A DNA stretch of 64,000 bases from Nocardia jiangxiensis NBRC 101359 (GTDB lineage Bacteria; Actinomycetota; Actinomycetes; Mycobacteriales; Mycobacteriaceae): positions 186,001-250,000 of the forward strand of contig NZ_BAGB01000027.1 of NCBI RefSeq assembly GCF_000308615.1, written 5' to 3'. The first letter of the stretch is position 1; every line of letters begins with the position of its first letter. The notes beneath the pieces were generated by a model. The model had not been told where the DNA came from, ran no database searches, and saw nothing but the letters and a program-made list of their open reading frames with translations. Shown here piece by piece: positions 7,889-17,143 of this stretch. Position numbers and translations under genes: made by a program.

Positions 7889-8830
7889 CTACCCGCTGAC
7901 CGGGTTCATGTCCGGGTCGACGCGGCGCAGTGCCGATGCGAGCCATTCGGTCCGGCGGTGCTCGACAGGCATTTCGGCCAGGCCGTCCGTGGCTTCCTCG
8001 ATCGCGTGGGTCGTATCCCCCAGCAAGGACAGGACGCCGCCGCGCTGCACTCCGCCGAATCCTGGTGTCCACCAGTACATTGCCTCCGGTGGTTCGACGC
8101 CGTGTGCGGCCTCGGTCGCGGCGTCGGCGGCGGCCAGCGCACTGCGGGCTTCCCGCGTCTCGCCGCGGGCGGCCAATAGCTCGGCCCGGCGCATCCGGGC
8201 GTAGGCGGCAAGGACTGGATGCGCGCCACGGACGGCCAGCGCCGCGTCCGAAAAGGCGATCACTTCGCCATAATCCCCTGTCGCGCTCCACGCGACATAT
8301 CCGGCGAAACCGAGACTGTGAACAAGTCGGTCCGGGTCGCCGGATTCCGCCGCCAGTTCCACCGCTGTAGTCAGGCTGCGCTGGGCGGCGGTGTCCGCGC
8401 CTACCGCATGCTCGAGCCAGCCCCGATACTGCGTCATCTCGGAAGCGAGTACCACCGCGTCGGGTCGCGCCGTCTGAGCCTCACGCGCGAATTGCTCGGT
8501 CATGGCGGACATTCCGCGCACCGCTGGGAGGACCGCGAGAGCACCGGCCGCATCCTCGATACGCCGAGTAGCGGCCAGCATCGCGCTCACTTCGGACAGG
8601 GCGCCGGCATCCACGCTCGAGGCCGATCTCGCCGCGACGGTCAGACGGCCGAGGTCTGTAGTCCCCAGTACCCGCTCGTAAGCAGCGGACACCCCAGCAG
8701 GCACCGGCCGTTGTCCCGTCTCGATCGCTGAGAGATACGACCGGCTGTAGAAAGTCCGTTCCGCCATCGCGCGCACAGAGATACCGGCTGCTTCACGAGC
8801 GGCCCGCATGATCGCCCCTGTTTCCACCAC
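7889..8830 (-). CDS. XRE-family HTH regulator with TPR-like C-terminal region
   Basis: A 313-residue regulator. Residues about 8-60 form a helix-turn-helix of the Xre/Cro type (MRAAREAAGISVRAMAERTF, then SRSYLSAIETGQRPVP). The rest is Ala-rich, alpha-helical and resembles TPR-containing actinobacterial regulators, where the C-terminal part binds peptides or small molecules. The start is the GTG at 8830; an ATG at 8809 (MRAAREAAG) preceded by AGGGG is an equally good choice. It is divergent from the orphan gene at 8980, whose promoter may be its target. Its location after the tRNA scar suggests it arrived with an element. Confidence 0.7.
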   Translation of the reverse strand: MVETGAIMRAAREAAGISVRAMAERTFYSRSYLSAIETGQRPVPAGVSAAYERVLGTTDLGRLTVAARSASSVDAGALSEVSAMLAATRRIEDAAGALAVLPAVRGMSAMTEQFAREAQTARPDAVVLASEMTQYRGWLEHAVGADTAAQRSLTTAVELAAESGDPDRLVHSLGFAGYVAWSATGDYGEVIAFSDAALAVRGAHPVLAAYARMRRAELLAARGETREARSALAAADAATEAAHGVEPPEAMYWWTPGFGGVQRGGVLSLLGDTTHAIEEATDGLAEMPVEHRRTEWLASALRRVDPDMNPVSG

Positions 8831-8979
8831 TCCAGCCTAACGGGGCTGCGGACACCTGTGGACGCCGAAACCGTAGGTGCGCCAACGTTGCCCGCATAGC
8901 GTCGAATTCGGCCCTGCCGCCGGGCCGAACTCGATTCTCCGGCGGTGGGTACGAACCACTACGGCAGCAGGGGGACCGG

Positions 8980-9456
8980 ATGCGTACACGACCGACTGCG
9001 TTCGGTTGGATCAATCTCGAGGTGAGCGTCGCGCCGCACTGGGACCGCGCCCAGGTTCAACGTCTCGCACGGCATCTCGGCTACCTCATCGTCTGGGCAC
9101 CCGAAGACTCGGTGATCCCGTTGGTCGACCAAGTGCGCGCGGCAGACGTTGACGCGGTCATCATTCCCGGCCCGGACCATCTCGACGTACTGGAACTGAA
9201 CGGCATCATGTCCATCGCCTGCGTGGAATCCGTCCGCCCCCGGCTGAGTTTCGCGCGCTGGCTCAAACGTCGATGCCGGGTTGATCGAGTGATCGTGCTC
9301 GGGTACGCCGTGGCGGTGGGCCTGCCGGTGATGGTGATCGTCTGGTCGCTCTGGCCCGAACGCGTCCCGCGTGAACGATCCTGCGAAGATTACGAGTTTC
9401 AAGACACGCGCGGCAGCAACGATTTTCGTGACCAATGGCGGATACCCCTACGTTGA
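8980..9456 (+). CDS. Hypothetical protein, N-terminal part resolvase-like
   Basis: A 158-residue product starting at an ATG with AGGGGG five bases upstream. The first 90 residues (FGWINLEVSV, WDRAQVQRLARHLGYLIVW, QVRAADVDAVIIPGPDHLD) have the rhythm of a serine-recombinase N-terminal domain (a beta strand, then a helix with RLARHLGY, then an acidic loop), but I see no catalytic Ser-Arg pair, so it would not be an active recombinase. A hydrophobic segment of about 20 residues follows near 105-125. Function unknown. Confidence 0.5.
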   Translation: MRTRPTAFGWINLEVSVAPHWDRAQVQRLARHLGYLIVWAPEDSVIPLVDQVRAADVDAVIIPGPDHLDVLELNGIMSIACVESVRPRLSFARWLKRRCRVDRVIVLGYAVAVGLPVMVIVWSLWPERVPRERSCEDYEFQDTRGSNDFRDQWRIPLR

Positions 9457-9491
9457 GGTGGTTACGTGTCGGCACTGGCGCATTCGGCGAC

Positions 9492-9857
9492 TCACGACGG
9501 TTGTCGAGTGCGTTGCCACTCCGATGTCACCCCGCCGTGTGATCGTGCGCTGGTGGATCGTTCACCGACCTTCGTCACATATCCTCGTCGGCGCAGACGT
9601 AACAGCATCGGACCGACGTTCCGGCGTTCGCGGAGCTCGGGCCACCCGTTGGCGCGCATCATGTTCAGGATGTCCGCGCTGATGAACAACTTTCCATCAG
9701 GCATTGCGATGATCAGTTGTTCAGCGTACCGGCGCGCTTCCGCTTCCGTCGCGGCGACGCATTTGGCGAGGACAGGTCCAACCGGGAGTCGCTCGAGGGG
9801 CCCCGCGCCGCGTCGGCCGCTTGGTCCGGGTCGCAATGCGTTGCGACAGAGGAACAT
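9492..9857 (-). CDS. Small hypothetical protein, possible winged-helix fold
   Basis: A 121-residue frame. The C-terminal two thirds (KLFISADILNMMRANGWPEL, NVGPMLLRLRRRGYVTKVGE) look like a real, conserved domain with the pattern of a winged helix: helix, recognition-like helix, then a strand and wing. The N-terminal 30 residues are low complexity and the real start may lie further in. GGTAGGA precedes the ATG at 9857. It sits directly downstream of another short minus-strand frame. I do not recognise the family. Confidence 0.4.
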   Translation of the reverse strand: MFLCRNALRPGPSGRRGAGPLERLPVGPVLAKCVAATEAEARRYAEQLIIAMPDGKLFISADILNMMRANGWPELRERRNVGPMLLRLRRRGYVTKVGERSTSARSHGGVTSEWQRTRQPS

Positions 9858-9863
9858 ACAGTC

Positions 9864-10100
9864 CTACCGGGGGCCGCGATCCGGGCCGGCCGTCATCGGG
9901 GTGCCGTTTCCTGTCGCCGTCGCGACGATCGGCGTCGTGGTGCGCGACATGATGGCTCCGAGGAACTGCGGCCTCGTGATGATCGGCTGTGCGGTGGTGA
10001 GGTAGTCGTCATAGAGCCCGGTCTGCCGTATGATGTTGTGAATACCCTTGGTAGACAAGGCAATCGAAGGTTGGTCGACCGGCGAAGGACTGGGGACCAC
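9864..10100 (-). CDS. Small hypothetical frame, doubtful
   Basis: A 78-residue frame six bases upstream of the 9857 start on the same strand. The middle part (STKGIHNIIRQTGLYDDYLT) has a non-random, polar composition unlike the Arg/Pro-rich noise of shadow frames here, which is the only reason to list it. No motif, and no convincing ribosome site for the first start codon. Confidence 0.25.
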   Translation of the reverse strand: MVPSPSPVDQPSIALSTKGIHNIIRQTGLYDDYLTTAQPIITRPQFLGAIMSRTTTPIVATATGNGTPMTAGPDRGPR

Positions 10101-10126
10101 TGCCTTCGGGGAGGAGTCCGACGACC

Positions 10127-10528
10127 ATGCCCATCACGAAAGTCACCATTGATGAGGGTTACCCGGTTGGACAGGAGCTGAGGACCAAGGGCCGTGTTCG
10201 TGGTATCAAAGTGGTTGTGCGGGTCTCGGTAACGCGGTCCGAGAGCCCGAAGAAGACAGAATCGCAAGAGCTACGCGGCACCTACAAGCCCGATCCCAAC
10301 CCTCATGACAATCCCGCGTACAACCAGCGGAAGCAGCAGCCGAAGTTCTACAACGCCGCCGCCGAAGCCGCGGCACGGCTCCTGACCGCTGATCCTTACG
10401 CTCTTGTCGCGATCAATGATCTTCAGTTCGACTGGGAAGGGCAAACCTATCGCACAGAACGGTGGGATAGGTCGGCCCCCAGTTACCGGAACAAATGGCG
10501 GGTCGACGGCGACGAAGAGCCCGAATGA
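10127..10528 (+). CDS. Hypothetical protein
   Basis: A 133-residue soluble protein beginning at an ATG preceded by GGGGAGGAG. It is rich in charged residues (an RGIKVVVRVSVTRSESPKK strand-like stretch, a Lys/Gln-rich middle, an acidic end DGDEEPE), and its amino-acid use is more balanced than that of shadow frames, so it is probably real. I recognise no domain. Its stop is 3 bp from the stop of the last gene of the convergent prenyl synthase operon, so the two transcripts must overlap unless terminated in coding sequence. Confidence 0.5.
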   Translation: MPITKVTIDEGYPVGQELRTKGRVRGIKVVVRVSVTRSESPKKTESQELRGTYKPDPNPHDNPAYNQRKQQPKFYNAAAEAAARLLTADPYALVAINDLQFDWEGQTYRTERWDRSAPSYRNKWRVDGDEEPE

Positions 10529-10531
10529 CCG

Positions 10532-11800
10532 TCACCGGTCGGTGATCTCCAGCCGTCCGCCGATCGCGACCGTGCCGTCGTCGGCGGACAGGCGGAGGTT
10601 CAGTGGTGTCGCGTCGAAACGCACGGTGTCGACGTCCACGTGCAGGGTGGGCACCGTGTAGACGTCGAACGACAGCCCGGTCAGGGCGTCGCGGACATAC
10701 GGGCTGATGTACCCGGACAGGGCGTTGGCGACGAAAGACAGTACGACGCTGACGATGTCGCCCGACGTGGGGGTGAGGTGGAGGTCGAAGTCGTTCACGC
10801 CGGTGGTCTTCGCCGACAGCTTCGTGTCGTCGAGGTCCAGTTGAACGGTCGCGACCGGGTCCGGGGTCAGGTCCAGATCGAAGAACCCGTCCGTCGACCC
10901 GCCCAGGATCCAGTTGATTCCGGCCGAGCCGCCACCGGTCACCGTGGCCGCGACGCTGATCGTGCGATCGTCCGACACCTGGCCGTCGACGCGGAGGTCG
11001 TACATGGTGATGGTCGCCTTGTAGTACGCCGTGCCGATTCCGACGTTCGTCTCGTCGTGCGGCTTCTCCGTATGCCCTTCCAGGTCGCGGGTTCCGATGG
11101 CCGTGACGGCTCGGACCGCGTCTGGGCCGAGGACGACGAAAAACGGTTCGTCGGGCCAACTCTCGGCCTGCTGGCTCGGCAGCGATCCGCCCGCGACGTT
11201 CGCGGTGCACACGAGATGGTCGGCCGTCACCACGACGACCGGCTGCGTGAGCGTGATCCCGTCGATCTCCGGAATCGGCACGGGCACACCGGCGAGCAGC
11301 CGGCGGGCGGCGTCGAGCATGATCGGGACGACCTTGTCGTTGTACACCCAGTCGGGGAACTTGTACCCGGTCGAGACGGTGGCGCTGAGTGGCTCGAGGA
11401 CGAGGTCGTTGCCGGATGTGTCCACGCTGGCGGCGATTTGGACGGTGGCGGTGTCCTGGGCCGGTGTGCCGTTCATCGTCAGCGTCAGCTTCACCTGCGG
11501 AAAGTCGAGATGGAACACCTGGGACTCGTAGGTCGCGGCGACGCTCCGCAGAAGTTCCGCGCGGGTGATTTCCGCGAGTTCTCCGTCGCCGACGACATCG
11601 GCCGCCAGGGCGTCATGGTCGACAACGGATTTCAGGTCGAACACCGGCACTTGCACGACGTCCCAGGACAGCTCGTAGGTCGTGCCGCTCTGGGTGAATG
11701 TGGTGCTGTCCCGCCAATACTGCGGGTACTGCCGCTGATACACGTGCCCGATGATGTCGTTCAGTGTGTCGGTGGACAATCCGACTGCGACGTCGCTCAC
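10532..11800 (-). CDS. Large beta-rich protein F, TULIP/P47-like by pattern; last gene of the operon
   Basis: A 422-residue protein with no signal peptide or membrane segment. It begins VAVGLSTDTLNDIIGHVYQ, then alternating beta segments, a helix PIMLDAARRLLAGVPVPIPE (about 180-200), a strand pair ITLTQPVVVVTADHLV, and WPDEPFFVVLG. The alternation of long amphipathic strands with a helix followed by an IP-x-P turn is how P47/OrfX and BPI-type TULIP lipid-binding domains look. The same helix, strand and WP-x-EP order occurs in the first protein of the operon, so the two are paralogs. Family assignment is inference; no known enzyme motif is present. Confidence 0.6.
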   Translation of the reverse strand: MSDVAVGLSTDTLNDIIGHVYQRQYPQYWRDSTTFTQSGTTYELSWDVVQVPVFDLKSVVDHDALAADVVGDGELAEITRAELLRSVAATYESQVFHLDFPQVKLTLTMNGTPAQDTATVQIAASVDTSGNDLVLEPLSATVSTGYKFPDWVYNDKVVPIMLDAARRLLAGVPVPIPEIDGITLTQPVVVVTADHLVCTANVAGGSLPSQQAESWPDEPFFVVLGPDAVRAVTAIGTRDLEGHTEKPHDETNVGIGTAYYKATITMYDLRVDGQVSDDRTISVAATVTGGGSAGINWILGGSTDGFFDLDLTPDPVATVQLDLDDTKLSAKTTGVNDFDLHLTPTSGDIVSVVLSFVANALSGYISPYVRDALTGLSFDVYTVPTLHVDVDTVRFDATPLNLRLSADDGTVAIGGRLEITDR

Positions 11801-11876
11801 GGGAAATCCTTTCGGAGGGCGTTGAATTCACAAGGGACATTGAGAACTTCAGTGGCGCAACGAGTTCCGCGCGTGC

Positions 11877-14800
11877 TCAGAGGGCATTGGCCGCTTTGGT
11901 GATGGCGCAGTTCTTTTCCAGCAGCTTCAGGGCCTCGTTCATGGTGATGCCGCATACCTCCACCAGGGCCGAAGCGAGGGTGGGGATGTCGAACTTGTCG
12001 AGGTCGAGCATCGCGTCGGCGACCTGTGCCACCGACTGCGCGAAGTGCTTGAACAGCACCCTGACGAGTTCTACCGCGGTCTGCCCGATCCACAGCACGC
12101 CCTGCATGAGCAGTGAGAGCCATACCTTCACGTCGTCGAGAATGTCCGCGAAGAACGTGGCCGCGTTGTCGGAAATCCAGAGCAGGATCGCCTTGCCGAG
12201 GTCGGTGAATATGTCGGCGGTGACCGTGAGCTTCATGGCCGGGTTGAAATGCACTCCGCACCAAGTGAAGTCGAGGTTCGCGTGCAGGCTCGCCGCGCTC
12301 ATGGACACCGCGCAGCCGACATCGAGGCTCGCGCGGGGGCCATGAATCCGGAAACCCTTCGGGAGCACAGTGATTCCATCGACTTCGACATCACTTTGCA
12401 GTGTGAGGTCGAAGTCGTAGTCGCCTTCGAATTCGCCCGTGAATCCACTCTTGGACAACGCGGCACTCACGTCGGTGGTGAAGAGTTTCAGGTCCGTGTG
12501 GAACGAGAACGCGAACCCGTCGTTGCTGGCGTGGCCGGTGAACGTCTCGACCAAGCCGAGAAGTTCGACCTGCCCCGATGCGTCGAAGTACGTCGTGCCG
12601 GGTTTTCCCAGCGCCGTGGTGTCGATCGCGACGTGCGGTCCGGTCTTGCCCGTGGCGTCCGACAGGGCGAACAGTTTGCCGAAGACGATTGCCGGTTCGA
12701 TCGAGCCCGCCGCAGCGATGCCCTTGTCTCCCAGCACGGCTTTGATCTCGAGCGTCCACTCGAAGAACCGGACGTCGGCGTCCAGCCCGAAGCCTTTCGG
12801 GTAGAGATGCCCGTTGGGAGCGGTCCAGCCGTTGGGGTCGGCCACCACGTAGCAGTCGAGTCGGGTGATCGCGATGCTGTCCAACAGGGGAACGCTGTGT
12901 AGGTCAGTGCCGGTGAACTGTCCGACGATCGCGGCGAGGGTGAGTTCGTGGCCGGACGTCGGGTCGAGACCGAACACGAATGCGCTCGGCTCATAGAGAT
13001 CGGTCAACTCACCGCCGATGGTGAGTGCGAAGGCGTCGGGCCCGGCGCCGATCAGGAACTTCCCGAGCAGGCCGACCGACAGTCCGGTGTCCTCGACGCC
13101 GATGTCGAGGCCGAACTCATCGATGGTGAGCCCGCTGATGCCGAAGGGCGCGACCCAGTGCTCGATGGATACCGACAGAGTGAGAGTGGGCGGTAGCGCC
13201 AGACCGATCACGCCGCGACCGACGAGGGGGACCTTCTCGTCCTGCACGGTGAACGTGACGTCGGCTTCGACGCTGAACCTGGTCGTCGTCAACGTGACGA
13301 CCAGCTTGGTGAAGTCGACCGAGTGGAAACGGGCGGGGTGGGGCAGGATGCCCTGGATGCTCGAGTCGAGCAGTTTCTTCGTGTTGATGTCGGCGGACAG
13401 GTCGAGTTCGACATCCGCGGGCAGCACGTGGGACAGGACGCTCAGCGCCTTGTCCGTGAGCAACAGCGAGCCGATGAACGTCACGCCGGGATTGATCGTC
13501 TCGGGCAGCCGGGGCAGCTTCAGATCCGGGAACGGCCCGGCCCACTTGTCCGTCGACACCAGTATCCCGGCGTCGCGGATCACCAGATAGTCGAAGACCC
13601 CGCCGATGTCGCCCCAGATCGTGCCGGGGTTCCAGTTGGGCGCGACCACGATGCCGACCACGAACCCGGCCTGGTCGGTGTCGGCGGCGGCCATTCGCTC
13701 GTTCCGGTAGGCCGCCATCAGTGCGGAGGAGCCGGGCCGACGGGCAGCGAGGAACAACTGGACCGACCCGAGCGTGGCATCGGAAACCTCTGTCGCCGCG
13801 GCGAATTCGTAGCTCGCGCTCTTCGTGACGCGCAGCTCGCGGGCGGCGTCCTGGCCATGGTGCACCAGAACGCTGGAATTCTTCAGGGTGATCGCGGGCA
13901 GACCCGACGAGGCGAGAACGTCCGATCCGGAGAACGCCCCGGCCAGTCCCGTCAGCGACACCTCCGGCACCACACCCTTCAGCTCGAACCCGGTCGAGCG
14001 CACCGCGAGCGACGCGTCGAACGAGGCGACCTGCTCTCCCGAGCGGCCGGTGAGCGCGGCGGTGGCGGTGACCGTGCCGTCGAACCCGGTGTCCGCCTGA
14101 TAGTCGAGGTCCAACGAGCCCCCGGTGAGGTGGAATGTGGCGGGCCCGAGCGGGATCGGCCAGTCGCTGGCGATGGCCAGGCCGAACGAGTACTGCTTGT
14201 CGCGCAGGTCCGCGGAGACTTCCAGCCGGTTGAGCGTCAGCTCGGGCAGCCAGGTCGCGCTCGGTACGTACTTCTCGATGATTCGGGACAGCTGGATGCT
14301 GGTGTCCGGGTCGAGCGCGCCGTCGAATCTGATGCTCGACTTCGTGTAGTACGCCGAGATTTCGAGGTCGTACTCGTCGAGGAACCGGAACGTGCCGGCC
14401 AGCAACGCCGAAATCGTTCGCCGTCCCACCGGATCCTCGACGGTGAACGTCGCGCTGACGCTCGGAATCGACACCTGGCCGGGTATCACGTCCAGCGACC
14501 GGCCCGTGCCGACCGTGACCGCGACCGAGGCCAACCGGGCCGGGTCGAGGCCGATCACCGCGCTCAGGTGGGTGAGCAGGATGGTCTCGGGCACCGTCAG
14601 CACGTCCCGCACCAGGTCGGCGACCGGTGCGTCGTGCAGGAAGTCCGCGAAGGCCGACAGCGCGTAAGAGGACGCCGTCGTGAGGTCGGCGTCGAGGATG
14701 AGGTAGCCGCTCAGGTCGCTGGTGCGCGCCGACACCGCGATATCGGGCACCCCGTGGCCGATGTGGACGGCACTGCCGAACTCCAGGCACGGCCCCGGCT

Positions 14801-15431
14801 CGGCCGCCGCCACCGCCGTGAAGGTCAGCGGCAGCGACAGGCCGCCGATCGTCAGCGCCGGGGAGGGCTCGGTCACGATCCGGGTCGTCGGGGGCGTACC
14901 GCCGGTGATCGCCCCGCGCGGCTGCGGCAACCGCAGGTCGGGGAACACGGCCAGCGCGGCCAGCGAACCTTTGGTCGACACGTCGTCCGCCGCAACGTTC
15001 AGGCCCGCCGCGGCCTCCGGTCGCGTGAGGCTCGACCACACCAGTCGCGGACGCTCGAGCACCAGCTCGGTGAGCGCCGGAGCGGTTTCCCGCCAGTCAG
15101 GGAAGGACACGCCCGGATTCCACGAGTCCGGATCGGGGGTCAGCACAACCCGCAGCGCGGGCGCGCCCGCGTCGGCGAGGTCGAACGACAACGCCAGGCG
15201 AGGCGCGCTGACGCCGAGCAACGTCGCGGACGTGCCGGTCAGCACTACGGCGTCGTTCTGGCGCGTCGGCCCCTGGACAGCGGTCAGCACCCACTTACCG
15301 TCGGCGAGCGGAAACGAGTCGGTGACCAGGACGCGGATACCGTCGGAACCCAGCGCGCCGGGCGCCATCGCGAACGTGCCCGCGGTGACGAGGTTCGCGA
15401 CGGCGGTCAGCAGGTCGTCCAGCGTGGTCAC
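11877..15431 (-). CDS. 1184-residue beta-repeat protein E of unknown function
   Basis: The largest protein in the window. It has no signal peptide. It begins MTTLDDLLTAVANLVTAGTF and is almost entirely short beta strands with repeating themes such as FPDLRLPQ / FPDLKLPRLP (about 170 and 650) and many T-x-D-F or L-x-L-S pairs, compatible with several stacked, lipid-binding-type beta domains. About 100 C-terminal residues switch to helix (ILLWISDNAATFFADILDDV and on), including hydrophobic helices that could touch a membrane or a partner. The start lies 3 bp after the stop of gene D, so translation is probably coupled. I do not recognise the family; a lipid-transfer or scaffold role is speculation. 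Confidence 0.6.
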   Translation of the reverse strand: MTTLDDLLTAVANLVTAGTFAMAPGALGSDGIRVLVTDSFPLADGKWVLTAVQGPTRQNDAVVLTGTSATLLGVSAPRLALSFDLADAGAPALRVVLTPDPDSWNPGVSFPDWRETAPALTELVLERPRLVWSSLTRPEAAAGLNVAADDVSTKGSLAALAVFPDLRLPQPRGAITGGTPPTTRIVTEPSPALTIGGLSLPLTFTAVAAAEPGPCLEFGSAVHIGHGVPDIAVSARTSDLSGYLILDADLTTASSYALSAFADFLHDAPVADLVRDVLTVPETILLTHLSAVIGLDPARLASVAVTVGTGRSLDVIPGQVSIPSVSATFTVEDPVGRRTISALLAGTFRFLDEYDLEISAYYTKSSIRFDGALDPDTSIQLSRIIEKYVPSATWLPELTLNRLEVSADLRDKQYSFGLAIASDWPIPLGPATFHLTGGSLDLDYQADTGFDGTVTATAALTGRSGEQVASFDASLAVRSTGFELKGVVPEVSLTGLAGAFSGSDVLASSGLPAITLKNSSVLVHHGQDAARELRVTKSASYEFAAATEVSDATLGSVQLFLAARRPGSSALMAAYRNERMAAADTDQAGFVVGIVVAPNWNPGTIWGDIGGVFDYLVIRDAGILVSTDKWAGPFPDLKLPRLPETINPGVTFIGSLLLTDKALSVLSHVLPADVELDLSADINTKKLLDSSIQGILPHPARFHSVDFTKLVVTLTTTRFSVEADVTFTVQDEKVPLVGRGVIGLALPPTLTLSVSIEHWVAPFGISGLTIDEFGLDIGVEDTGLSVGLLGKFLIGAGPDAFALTIGGELTDLYEPSAFVFGLDPTSGHELTLAAIVGQFTGTDLHSVPLLDSIAITRLDCYVVADPNGWTAPNGHLYPKGFGLDADVRFFEWTLEIKAVLGDKGIAAAGSIEPAIVFGKLFALSDATGKTGPHVAIDTTALGKPGTTYFDASGQVELLGLVETFTGHASNDGFAFSFHTDLKLFTTDVSAALSKSGFTGEFEGDYDFDLTLQSDVEVDGITVLPKGFRIHGPRASLDVGCAVSMSAASLHANLDFTWCGVHFNPAMKLTVTADIFTDLGKAILLWISDNAATFFADILDDVKVWLSLLMQGVLWIGQTAVELVRVLFKHFAQSVAQVADAMLDLDKFDIPTLASALVEVCGITMNEALKLLEKNCAITKAANAL

Positions 15432-15434
15432 GGG

Positions 15435-17108
15435 TCACCCGTCCAGCCGGGAAGTGATTGTGCTCCTGACGTTTTCGCTGATCGTGTTGCCGAGGTCGGT
15501 GAGAGTGCCGGACTCCCCGAGCTTCTTGTTGATCTCGTCGACGATCCGTTTTCGGTTCTCGGTCGTGTTGAGTTGCTCGTTGACGAGATCCTTGAAGCTG
15601 TCGCCGATGTCCACGTTGATGTCGATGTTGCCGGGGTCGGCGTCGATGCTCAGCGACGTGCAGGTGATCGTCAGGGTGTCCAGGGCGTTGTGTGCGCCGC
15701 CGCTGGTCGGGAGCACGGTGTCGGCCGTGGCCGAGGCGACCGTGACGGTGAACGGCCCCTGTATGGGGTCCTGGCCCTCGATCGTGACCACCGCGTTGCC
15801 GGTCAGCTTCAGCGGCGCGTGCAGTGTCCCGGTCTGTTCCCGTCCGTCGGCGTCGCGGTACCGCACCGTGCTCTGGTCGGGCAGGGTCGAAAACCACACG
15901 CGCGCAGTGACACCCGGGTCGAATACCAGATCGTCGGCGGGCGCGATCGCGTCGGCGATCCCGGCCAGCGCGCAATCGTTCAACGCGACATCGACCGGCG
16001 TGTCCCATACCTCGACCTGGAACGGAATCGAGCTCAACTGGTACGGATCGAGCTTCGGTGAGGTGACCCCGAAGATCACGGCGGGCAGATAGTAGTCGCT
16101 CGCCGAGTTGTTCACCGCGCTGCCCAAGCGGGCGAATATGCTGTCGTCCACCGACTTTCCCCCGGCGGCCGGACCGATGGACCGGTCCAGCACCGAGCTC
16201 AGGTTCGTCGTCAGCTCCCGAGCCAGACTGTCCCGGTTGTGCTGTTCGTCGAGTGTTTCCTTGATGCGCGCGATGAGTCCCTCGCGGCCGGCCTTGCTGT
16301 CGAACGCGGTCTTGGCGGCCTTCTCCAACTCTTTCGGCAGGAGGCCCGGATCACTCTTGTCGACACTCACCGTGTCCAATGTCAGCGTCGGCTCATCGCC
16401 GGTGTGCTGGCCGCGCAGGCGTATCTCGTCGATCTCGATCCGGGGTTGCCCCTGCCCGTCCACCGAGAGGGTCCAGTCGACCTCGGCCCACAGTGTGGTG
16501 ACGAACGATTGGAAGCTCCCGGAGCAGGACAGGTCGAAGGTGGGCCAGTCGAACGGCGCCTTCTTCTCCTGCTGGGCAGTGACCGTCTTCTTCCCCGAAT
16601 CGGCCATGCTGAGCGATTGGTCGAGCACGTACTCGCCGGAGACCGTGAGTGCCTGCGGCAGATCCGGGAATTTTCCGAAGGCGATAGTGACGGTCGAGGT
16701 GTAGCCGTTGCCCGCGCGCTGCACGGTCAAGTCGGACTCGAGCCGGGCGTTCTCCAGCCCCTCGACCTTCGCCTTCGAGAGATTCAGTTGCGGCTTGTCG
16801 TTCCCCGGTGTCGCGATGACGTCGAACTGGTCCGAGGTGATGCGCGGGTCGAACTCCTCCGGGTGTTTCCTGATCAGCACGTTTTTGAGGTACAGGTAGA
16901 ACTCGTCGTGGAAGATGGTGGTGACGGTCACGGCGCTGTCGTCCTCCAGCGGGCCGATCGGCCAGGAGTCGGAGTGCAGCGGCAGGACCTTGTCGCCGTC
17001 CTCGTCGGTCAGGCCGGTCAGCACCGTGGGCAGATAGAACCTGGTGTCGGGCTGGGCCATTCGGGGTTGGAGCGTGTTGAACACGAATCGGAACAAACCT
17101 TCGCCCAC
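15435..17108 (-). CDS. Two-lobed beta/alpha protein D of unknown function, TULIP-like by pattern
   Basis: 557 residues, no signal peptide. Two similar halves are visible. Each has long beta hairpins, then a strand block (GDEPTLTLDTVSVD near 250; DTLTITCTSLSIDADPGNI near 480), then an amphipathic helix rich in Asn, Arg and Glu (LDEQHNRDSLARELTTNLSS near 285; NEQLNTTENRKRIVDEINKK near 515). A duplicated strand-plus-helix lobe is what a two-domain TULIP protein would show. The ATG has a GAGGACAT region upstream. It follows the prenyl synthase by 35 bp and precedes gene E by 3 bp. Confidence 0.6.
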   Translation of the reverse strand: MGEGLFRFVFNTLQPRMAQPDTRFYLPTVLTGLTDEDGDKVLPLHSDSWPIGPLEDDSAVTVTTIFHDEFYLYLKNVLIRKHPEEFDPRITSDQFDVIATPGNDKPQLNLSKAKVEGLENARLESDLTVQRAGNGYTSTVTIAFGKFPDLPQALTVSGEYVLDQSLSMADSGKKTVTAQQEKKAPFDWPTFDLSCSGSFQSFVTTLWAEVDWTLSVDGQGQPRIEIDEIRLRGQHTGDEPTLTLDTVSVDKSDPGLLPKELEKAAKTAFDSKAGREGLIARIKETLDEQHNRDSLARELTTNLSSVLDRSIGPAAGGKSVDDSIFARLGSAVNNSASDYYLPAVIFGVTSPKLDPYQLSSIPFQVEVWDTPVDVALNDCALAGIADAIAPADDLVFDPGVTARVWFSTLPDQSTVRYRDADGREQTGTLHAPLKLTGNAVVTIEGQDPIQGPFTVTVASATADTVLPTSGGAHNALDTLTITCTSLSIDADPGNIDINVDIGDSFKDLVNEQLNTTENRKRIVDEINKKLGESGTLTDLGNTISENVRSTITSRLDG

Positions 17109-17143
17109 GATGTCCTCCTGATGGTGTGGTGCTGGTGGTGTGG

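Noticed and set aside
13323..16061. Plus-strand open frame of 912 codons opposite the 1184-residue gene
   Set aside because: Composition is Arg/Gly/Val-rich with no motif, and it lies antisense to a frame with balanced residues, ribosome sites and operon spacing. Long antisense frames are expected at this GC content.
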